Source: Planctomycetota bacterium
GTDB taxonomy: Bacteria > Planctomycetota > Phycisphaerae > FEN-1346
Reading direction: 5' to 3'
DNA: 11,015 nucleotides
Assembly: GCA_026386995.1 (NCBI GenBank)
Contig: JAPLMO010000058.1
Location: forward strand, 1-11,015
A program made the position numbers and the translations under genes. Below are positions 5,858-11,015 of this stretch, piece by piece. Under the pieces are notes generated by a model. The model had not been told where the DNA came from. It made no database searches and was given only the letters and a program-made list of their open reading frames with translations. The stretch's first letter is position 1, and the number at the start of each line of letters is the position of its first letter.

Positions 5858-8016
5858 TAATCGCCGCCAGTGTCCTGGAACTCCCGCTGCGCGCCGCGCG
5901 AGAGTTGATAATCGTCGGGGACCTTCATCACAACCTCCATGCGGCGTTCGATGGCGGCCAGGGCCAAGGCCTGGCGCAGGGCGTCCTCGGCGAGTTGGCG
6001 GCCGACCTGCCGGGCCAGCACCGGACGCACCTTCTCGAAGAGCGCCTCGCGGGGGGGCTTGTGGCCCAGCAACTCTATCACCACCACCGCTTGCTCGTCG
6101 GCCAGGGTGACGGACGCCAGCCGCTTATTCTCGGCGGCCAGGCGGAAGCACTCACTGACAACCATGCGGTTGGCGCCGACGCCCGGCAACGCGGGCGGCA
6201 ACTTCAGGATCTGCTGGTCCAGTTGGAAGTACCGTTCCTGCGGCACCCAATCGCTGTCGGCCGTCTTGACCTTCAGGTCGGCGGCAGCGTCCTTGAGGTC
6301 ACGCTTCTCGGCGGCTTCGACGAGTTTGCGGCCGATCTGGCGGGCGACCTCAAACGCCTTCGCCTTCTTCATGTCCGTCATGACCTGACCCTTGACCTCA
6401 TCCAGCAACGCCGGCTCGTGATTGGGCTGGACGGCCGTGACGCGGAAGGCGTACGCCGTGCCGTCGGGCGCGACGAACGGCTCGCCGGTTTCCATGAGGG
6501 CCAGTTTCGCCTTCTCGGGGCCGACGAGTTCAGTCACGGCCAGCGCCGTGTCTTCGAACGTGGCTTTGGCGCGCTGGGCGTGGCCGATGCCCGGCAGAAG
6601 CGCCAGTTCCGCAGCCGTCATGAAGGCGGTCGGCGGCACGTACTTGACCTTCGTTCCATCGGCCCAGATGCGCAGGTCGGGCGGCTTTTTCTGCTGTCGG
6701 ATTTCGCCCACGTCGACGCCCAGGAGGTCCAGGACCGCGGCTTTCGCCTTGTCCTTGATGAGGCGACTGCGGATTTCGGCCTGCACCTCCGCAAGGGGCC
6801 GGAACTTCTTCTCCGGCGGCGTGGCCGCAGGCGGCGCCGCAGGGCCCGGCCCTGTCGTCGGGGCGCCCGGCGTGGCCGGGGCAAGGGCGGGCGGAAGCGT
6901 AAGAGGTTCCGCCTCGGTCTTCGGGGCGGCCGGGGGTTCGGACTTCGGAGCATCCTTCGTCTCGGCCTTCGGGGCCGGAGCCACCGGGCCGGTTGGCCCA
7001 GCCTCGCCCTTCGGGCCTGCGGGGGCCTTCTCGGCCGGCGCGGGCGCCGGAGCGGCCGGCGGCGCGGCCTCGACGGGCTTTTCTTCCTTCACGAGGAACT
7101 CGGTGTCCTTGTTCTGTTCATAGTACTTGCGGGCGTCCTCGTCCGTCACCTTCGACGCCGCCTCGGCCTCGAAGCCCGCGGGATCGGCCACGAGGTACTC
7201 GACCTTCACGCGATCCGGGATCCGGTACCCGCAGCCATCGGGGCCCTGGCCCGCGAGGAACGCCTTGCCCTTCTCGAACTGGGCCTTCAGGTCTGCCTCG
7301 GGGATGTCCTTGACCTCGGCCAGGAAACCATCGGCCTTCAGGACGGCCAGCCGCACCTGGATGCGGTCGTCCATCTTGGCGAACTCGCGCTTCAGTTCGG
7401 GCGTGACAGGCTCGCTGAACGACTGGCCGAGCCAGTTAATGTATGCCGCCACCGTCATGTCCTTGCGGAGGGCCTGGATCAGGAGATCGCGGTTGCCGCC
7501 CGCCAGTTGCACGATGGCCTGGTCCACATCCGACTTCGAAAGCCCCAGGTCGGCCAGCGCCTTCAGGCGGTCCTCGACCTGGCCCAGACTCGTGTCGAAA
7601 CCGGCATTGCGGGCCTCCTCGTAAAGGGCCAGCCACGCGAGGACCGACTTCGCGGGCACCCGTTCTTCCGCAAAGAATTCCCGCGGCATCTCACGCAAGG
7701 AAGTCGCCCCCATGGTGTTCAGATACGCCTTGAACTGGTCCTCCAGCGTCTTGGCCTTCGGCCCCACTCTCATGGCCCAGAACTCGGAGGCATGGCCGGC
7801 AATGACCATCTCGTGGAGAAACTCGCGGGCCTGGTTCTCCTTGATCTTCTTGCCGCCGATGGTCGCGACGACGTTGCTGCCCGGCCCGCCGCCGAACCAA
7901 CGCTGGAACGTCGGCCCCATGTAGTCCCAGGATCCGAAGAAAAGCATCCCCACCAGTGCCGCGAACATCACAACCATGAACAACTTCCGATGTCGCCTGA
8001 AAAACGATAGTGTCAT
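5854..8016 (-). CDS. PpiD/SurA-like membrane-anchored periplasmic folding factor
   Basis: 720 residues. One N-terminal membrane segment (about 11-28) after a basic start (FFRRHRKLF) resembles the anchor of PpiD, leaving the rest in the periplasm. Residues about 48-310 look like the helical SurA/PpiD N-terminal chaperone module (VVATIGGKKIKENQAREF; RKYYEQNKDTEF). Then comes a roughly 90-residue linker rich in Pro, Ala, Lys and Glu (about 311-403). Next is FRPLAEVQAEIRSRL, the segment that in PpiD follows the parvulin domain, and two similar helical segments (EVKGQVMTDMKKAKAFEVARQIG; KVRPVLARQVGRQLAEDALRQA). I cannot find a canonical parvulin isomerase motif; the linker lies about where that domain would be. 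It is therefore more likely a chaperone than an active isomerase. AAGGAA (8025-8030, 8 nt spacing) supports the ATG. It appears to be a single-gene unit with its own promoter, and ends within a repeat. Confidence 0.8.
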   Translation of the reverse strand: MTLSFFRRHRKLFMVVMFAALVGMLFFGSWDYMGPTFQRWFGGGPGSNVVATIGGKKIKENQAREFLHEMVIAGHASEFWAMRVGPKAKTLEDQFKAYLNTMGATSLREMPREFFAEERVPAKSVLAWLALYEEARNAGFDTSLGQVEDRLKALADLGLSKSDVDQAIVQLAGGNRDLLIQALRKDMTVAAYINWLGQSFSEPVTPELKREFAKMDDRIQVRLAVLKADGFLAEVKDIPEADLKAQFEKGKAFLAGQGPDGCGYRIPDRVKVEYLVADPAGFEAEAASKVTDEDARKYYEQNKDTEFLVKEEKPVEAAPPAAPAPAPAEKAPAGPKGEAGPTGPVAPAPKAETKDAPKSEPPAAPKTEAEPLTLPPALAPATPGAPTTGPGPAAPPAATPPEKKFRPLAEVQAEIRSRLIKDKAKAAVLDLLGVDVGEIRQQKKPPDLRIWADGTKVKYVPPTAFMTAAELALLPGIGHAQRAKATFEDTALAVTELVGPEKAKLALMETGEPFVAPDGTAYAFRVTAVQPNHEPALLDEVKGQVMTDMKKAKAFEVARQIGRKLVEAAEKRDLKDAAADLKVKTADSDWVPQERYFQLDQQILKLPPALPGVGANRMVVSECFRLAAENKRLASVTLADEQAVVVIELLGHKPPREALFEKVRPVLARQVGRQLAEDALRQALALAAIERRMEVVMKVPDDYQLSRGAQREFQDTGGDY

Positions 8017-8065
8017 CCCTGTCGTTCCTTACCTTGGCCCAAAGAGTGGCCCGCAAAAGGGTGGA

Positions 8066-8094
8066 AGTCTACTCGCCGGCGGGGGGATTTTCAA
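8066..8094 (-). promoter_or_regulatory. Candidate promoter for the PpiD-like gene
   Basis: On the minus strand, TTGAAA (8094-8089), a 17-nt spacer containing a C-run, and TAGACT (8071-8066), 49 nt upstream of the ATG. The -35 matches five of six positions and the -10 four of six. It lies in the 284-nt gap between this gene and the cytochrome gene; I see no other gene or clear structure in the rest of that gap (8095-8300). Confidence 0.4.
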
Positions 8095-8300
8095 TAAAAA
8101 GAAAGCCCATTGCTGAGATTTGCTGTTTGACAGTAAGGCACCATCAGGATTCAGGCGCGATGGTGCACGGCAGACGCGACCGCCAACGAACACGGCGGCT
8201 GGCAAACACGGCGAGCCATGCGGCCGGTGCGGCCGCGGCGTGAAGCCAAGATCGCGGCCAGCGCCAAGCCGGCCCCGACTCGTGAACCCCGGCCGGCCCC

Positions 8301-8801
8301 CTACCCCTGCCCGTTGGCTTTCGGAAGGACCTTCCCGGTCACCTTGTCCCAGCGGACCGAGCGGTGGGCCATGCGGTGGGCGCCGTGGCAATCGGCGCAG
8401 ACCTTTTTCTGCTCCTCCGCTGTCACAAGGACGTGGAGGCAATACTTGGCGCCGGCCACGATGCGCTCCATCGGATCGGGGTGGCAAACCTTGCAGGCGG
8501 CGTCTATCTTCTCGCGGGGATACATGATCTGCGGCGGGGTAATGTTGGCTTCATCCGACGCGTGGTCGTCCGATGCACCGTGGCACTTTTCGCAACCGAC
8601 GCCGTTCTTGGCGTGGTTGACGGCCAGTTGCTCATCGGAGAAGTTCAGGTGGCAGACGTGGCAGCGGCTGTTGTCGACCTCGCGGGCCAGCGGCGCCTTG
8701 GCCGCTCCACCCTGCCCCTCCGGGGTCGACTGCGCCGATTTCTGACAACCCACCGTCAAGGCGGCCGCAGCCGCTAGAGAAAGCCATAGCAAGCGTTTCA
8801 C
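8301..8801 (-). CDS. Tetraheme c-type cytochrome lipoprotein
   Basis: 166 residues starting with GTG (8801), with GAGGGAG a few bases upstream; no ATG alternative gives the signal peptide. MKRLLWLSLAAAAALTVGC is a lipoprotein signal with Cys19 as lipid site (Thr at -3 is slightly off consensus). Four CXXCH heme c motifs follow: CHVCH (47-51), CEKCH (70-74), CKVCH (103-107) and CADCH (135-139). His63, His80, His123, His142 and His146 could supply distal ligands. The spacing suggests a small NrfH/cytochrome c3-like or doubled-CXXCH cytochrome, but I cannot assign a named family. The role is extracytoplasmic electron transfer, anchored to a membrane. It lies 18 nt downstream of the Tat-exported AKR-like gene on the same strand, so the two are very probably co-transcribed. 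A cytochrome c maturation system must exist elsewhere in the genome. Confidence 0.9.
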   Translation of the reverse strand: MKRLLWLSLAAAAALTVGCQKSAQSTPEGQGGAAKAPLAREVDNSRCHVCHLNFSDEQLAVNHAKNGVGCEKCHGASDDHASDEANITPPQIMYPREKIDAACKVCHPDPMERIVAGAKYCLHVLVTAEEQKKVCADCHGAHRMAHRSVRWDKVTGKVLPKANGQG

Positions 8802-8819
8802 GTGTCTCCCTCAGTTGTT

Positions 8820-9929
8820 CTAGACGTACTCGAAGTCCTTGAGCCACTGATAATCGGCGGGCAGTTTCGCCCACGCCTCGTCCATGGCGGAGGCGAGTTT
8901 CTGGGCCTCGGCCACGTCCAGTTTCCGCCGCTCCTGCACCGCCTGCGCCACGTTGTCCACCTGGTGCAGGTTGACCATGCCGGGGATAGGCGCCGTCATG
9001 GCCGGGTTGCACAGAATGTAGCGGATCGCCAGCCGCGCGCGCTCGTCGTCTTCCTTGGCGTTGGGGTCGTCCAGGGCGCTGGTGCCCTTGAAGAGCGAGT
9101 TGGAGGCGAACGGCTTGATGCCGAAGACGCCAATGTCGCACTTGCGGACCGTGTCGAACATACTGTCCTGCGGCAGTTCCTTGGTCTTGGCAGTGTACGG
9201 CGTGCAGAAGGCGTCAATCTGGTTGGTGTACTTCTCGATCATCCCCTTGATGTGCGGCCGGTCGTGCGACGAGAAACCCGTAAAGCGGGCTTTGCCCTGC
9301 TTCTTGGCCGTCTCGAGGGCCTTCATCATCTCCTCGACCTCGCCCTCGGTGTGCTTCCCGGACTGCTCGTGCATCGTGATGCGCCAGAAGTCGGCGTAAT
9401 CGAGGCCCGCGGTCTTCAGACCGTTCTCCAGGGTCTCCATGAGCGCCTTGGCCGTGCGATACGGGGCGAACCGCATCTCCTTGTCGCCCCAGGAGAAGCC
9501 CATGTATATCTTGTCGCGGCGGCCCTTGACGGCCCGCGTGTAGGCGATGACTTCGTTGCTCCAGCAGGCGTCGATGTAGTTTATGCCCACCTCGATGCAG
9601 CGGGTGACGACGTCGTAGCGGTTCTTCTGGAAATCCGGATGGTCGATGCTCCCGCTCAGCCAGCCCACGCCGTCGCTGCGCACCACTTTGTCGATGCGCT
9701 TCCAGTGGCCGCCCAGGCAGACGGCCGAAACCATGAGGCCCGTCTTACCCAACCGGCGGTACTCCATGTTGGGGTTATAGTTGAGGATCTTCGACGTGTC
9801 GACCGTGGTCGGCTCACCGGCCCGGACGATCCGGTCGGACTGCCCCATCGCAGCCGCCGCGGCCAGACCCGCCGCCACAACCGCCGTGTTCCGTACGAAC
9901 TCGCGCCGAGTTAATCGCCCTTCCGACAT
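8820..9929 (-). CDS. Tat-exported aldo/keto reductase-like protein, copy 1
   Basis: 369 residues. A Tat signal (TRREFVRN plus an Ala-rich stretch, residues 7-28) precedes an AKR-type barrel. MEYRRLGKTGLMVSAVCLGG (55-74) is the usual AKR opening, GINYIDA (116-121) carries the conserved Asp120, FTGFSSHDRPHI (216-226) and GVFGIKPFASNS (267-278) match later strands, and an aldo/keto-type C-terminus closes it. Of the catalytic tetrad only Asp120 is clearly in place. The position expected to hold Tyr (Asp+5) is Asn125, the strand that normally ends in the catalytic Lys reads IYMGFSW, and His187 is shifted two residues from the expected site. It may be a non-canonical enzyme or a binding protein. 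AAGGAG (9937-9942, 7 nt spacing) supports the start. It is followed 18 nt later by the tetraheme cytochrome and preceded by a close paralogue. Confidence 0.88.
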   Translation of the reverse strand: MSEGRLTRREFVRNTAVVAAGLAAAAAMGQSDRIVRAGEPTTVDTSKILNYNPNMEYRRLGKTGLMVSAVCLGGHWKRIDKVVRSDGVGWLSGSIDHPDFQKNRYDVVTRCIEVGINYIDACWSNEVIAYTRAVKGRRDKIYMGFSWGDKEMRFAPYRTAKALMETLENGLKTAGLDYADFWRITMHEQSGKHTEGEVEEMMKALETAKKQGKARFTGFSSHDRPHIKGMIEKYTNQIDAFCTPYTAKTKELPQDSMFDTVRKCDIGVFGIKPFASNSLFKGTSALDDPNAKEDDERARLAIRYILCNPAMTAPIPGMVNLHQVDNVAQAVQERRKLDVAEAQKLASAMDEAWAKLPADYQWLKDFEYV

Positions 9930-9974
9930 CGGAACTCTCCTTAAAAGTTGGATCCAACCGCTGCTCTATACTCA

Positions 9975-10021
9975 GCGCGGCAGGTCTGTCGCCCAAGCGA
10001 CTCTTCGACCTGACCCGCCGC
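9975..10021. repeat. Bulged palindromic structure between the two AKR genes
   Basis: Three nested complementary pairs: GCGGC/GCCGC (9977-9981 and 10017-10021), AGGTC/GACCT (9982-9986 and 10007-10011) and GTCGC/GCGAC (9988-9992 and 9997-10001) around a CCAA loop. Two unpaired bulges lie on the right side. On the minus strand it starts 25 nt after the copy 2 AKR stop with GCGGCGGGTC, the same opening as the perfect hairpins elsewhere, so it may be a degenerate member of that family or a structured spacer in a shared AKR transcript. Confidence 0.5.
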
Positions 10022-10046
10022 ACATGGCACTCTGTCCGCGACCGGC

Positions 10047-11015
10047 TCAGACGTAGTCGAAGTCCTTAAGCCACTGGTAGTCGGGCGGCAGTTTGGCCCA
10101 GGCCTCGTTCATGGTCTTGTCGAGTTCTGCCTTCTCGGCCTGGTCGAGTTTGCGCCGCTCCTTCACGGCCAGCGCCACGTTGTCCACCTGGTGGTTGTTG
10201 GCGAGGCCCGGAATGGGCGCCGTGATGGCCGGGTTGCACAGGATGTAGCGGATGGCCAGACGGGCCACGCGGTCGTCTTCCTCGGCGGTCGGGCTGGCGA
10301 GCGAACTGTCGCCCTTGAAGATGGAGTTCGACGCGAACGGCTTGATGCCGAAGACGCCCACGTCGTACTTGCGGACCGTGTCGAACATGCTGTCCTGCGG
10401 CAGTTCCTTGGTCTTGGCGGTGTACGGCGTGCAAAGGGCATCGACGATGTTGGGGTACTTCTCAATCATGCCCTTGATGTGCGGGCGGTCGTGGGACGAG
10501 AAACCCGTAAAGCGCGCCTTGCCGGTCTTCTTGGCCGCCTCGAGGGCCTTCATCATCTCCTCGACCTCGCCCTCGGTGTGTTTGCCCGACTGCTCGTGCA
10601 TCGTGATGCGCCACAGGTCCGCGTAGTCCAGGTTCGCGGTCTTCAGGCCTTTTTCAAAGACCTTCAGGAGGGCGTCCTTCGTGCGGTACTCGGGGCTGCG
10701 CACTTCCTCCTCGCACCAGGAGAACCCCATGTACATCTTGTCGCGGCGGCCCTTGATCGCCCGCGTGTAGGTGATGACTTCCGCACCGTTGCAGGCATCG
10801 ATGTAGTTGATGCCGGCCTCGATGCAACGGGTCACCACGTCGTAACGGTTCTTCTGGAAGTGGGGATCGTTAAGATCCGCCGACAGCCAGCCAACGCCGT
10901 CGCCCCGCGCCATTTTTTCGATGCGTTTCCAGTGTCCGCCAAGGCAGACGGCCGAGATCATCAGGCCCGTCTTGCCGAGGCGGCGGTACTCCATGTTGGG
11001 GTTATAGTTGAGGAT
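10047..11015 (-). CDS. Aldo/keto reductase-like protein, copy 2, 5'-truncated by window edge
   Basis: The frame runs off the right edge; seven codons before the internal Met at 10994 (ILNYNPN) match the sequence just before the same Met in copy 1, so the real start, probably with a Tat signal as in copy 1, lies outside. From that Met to the end both copies are 315 residues and align without gaps; my manual count gives about 67 differences, roughly 79% identity. The same catalytic-site deviations occur: Asp is kept in NYIDAC, the Tyr position is Ala in CNGAEV, the Lys strand reads MYMGFSW, and ITMHEQSGKHTEGEVEEMMKAL is shared. The N-terminal half and residues around CEEEVRSPEYRTKDALLKVFEKG diverge most. 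Tandem duplication with retained peculiarities suggests a distinct selected function. The 117-nt gap to copy 1 contains a bulged palindrome. Confidence 0.9.
   Translation of the reverse strand: MLNYNPNMEYRRLGKTGLMISAVCLGGHWKRIEKMARGDGVGWLSADLNDPHFQKNRYDVVTRCIEAGINYIDACNGAEVITYTRAIKGRRDKMYMGFSWCEEEVRSPEYRTKDALLKVFEKGLKTANLDYADLWRITMHEQSGKHTEGEVEEMMKALEAAKKTGKARFTGFSSHDRPHIKGMIEKYPNIVDALCTPYTAKTKELPQDSMFDTVRKYDVGVFGIKPFASNSIFKGDSSLASPTAEEDDRVARLAIRYILCNPAITAPIPGLANNHQVDNVALAVKERRKLDQAEKAELDKTMNEAWAKLPPDYQWLKDFDYV

Noticed and set aside
5905..8010. A 701-codon open frame antisense to the PpiD-like gene
   Set aside because: It mirrors the real gene almost exactly. Its product is Arg/Gly/His-rich low-complexity sequence without domains, as expected from the reverse strand of GC-rich codons.
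8127..8160. TTGACA-like hexamer on the plus strand in the 8017-8300 gap
   Set aside because: It has no matching -10 and no plus-strand gene downstream.
9930..9975. A TATAGA box upstream of AKR copy 1 as a promoter
   Set aside because: No acceptable -35 hexamer lies at 16-18 nt; the best option (GCGACA at 16 nt) falls inside the palindrome stem. Co-transcription with copy 2 is equally likely.

Overview
The window is GC-rich (lower only around 1654-2076) and tightly packed with genes. Tat-exported Gfo/Idh/MocA and aldo/keto-reductase-like proteins, a DUF6807 (PmoA-like) protein, a multiheme c-type cytochrome lipoprotein and a PpiD/SurA-like protein with a long Pro/Ala linker make up a gene set typical of Planctomycetes, plausibly an anaerobic or facultative environmental lineage. 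That placement is inference from gene content; no marker was searched.

Layout, left to right. 1-1526 (+): aspartyl-tRNA synthetase, missing its 5' end. 1530-1650: a heptamer repeat, a perfect GC-rich hairpin and a second degenerate heptad tract. 1654-2076 (+): a small, lower-GC putative lipoprotein with a matching hairpin on its other side. 2158-3417 and 3524-4447 (both -): a Tat-exported Gfo/Idh/MocA oxidoreductase preceded in transcription order by a secreted DUF6807 protein, probably acting together on carbohydrates outside the cytoplasm. 4629-5543 (+): an exported trypsin-like serine protease, divergent from DUF6807. 5642-5717 (-): tRNA-Phe(GAA) with a near-consensus promoter and its own intrinsic terminator. 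5854-8016 (-): a membrane-anchored PpiD/SurA-like folding factor. 8301-8801 and 8820-9929 (both -): a tetraheme cytochrome lipoprotein 18 nt downstream of a Tat-exported aldo/keto-reductase-like protein. 10047-11015 (-): a second, roughly 79% identical AKR-like gene that runs off the right edge.

Two themes tie the window together. First, most proteins with a readable N-terminus carry an export signal (Tat, Sec, lipoprotein or membrane anchor), so the region is largely about envelope and periplasmic functions; the AKR-cytochrome pair suggests an exported redox pathway. Second, the intergenic spaces carry a family of GC-rich palindromes (1584-1611, 2103-2130, 5802-5829, with looser relatives at 3492-3509 and 9975-10021). 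These follow gene ends, and the three closest copies have the same polarity relative to the gene they follow. The 5781-5857 copy has outer inverted repeats and supplies the TAG stop codon of the preceding gene, and the copy near 2158 appears to do the same. This repeat family and the apparent loss of catalytic residues in the two AKR paralogues are the most unusual features. I see no CRISPR array, phage gene or transposase.
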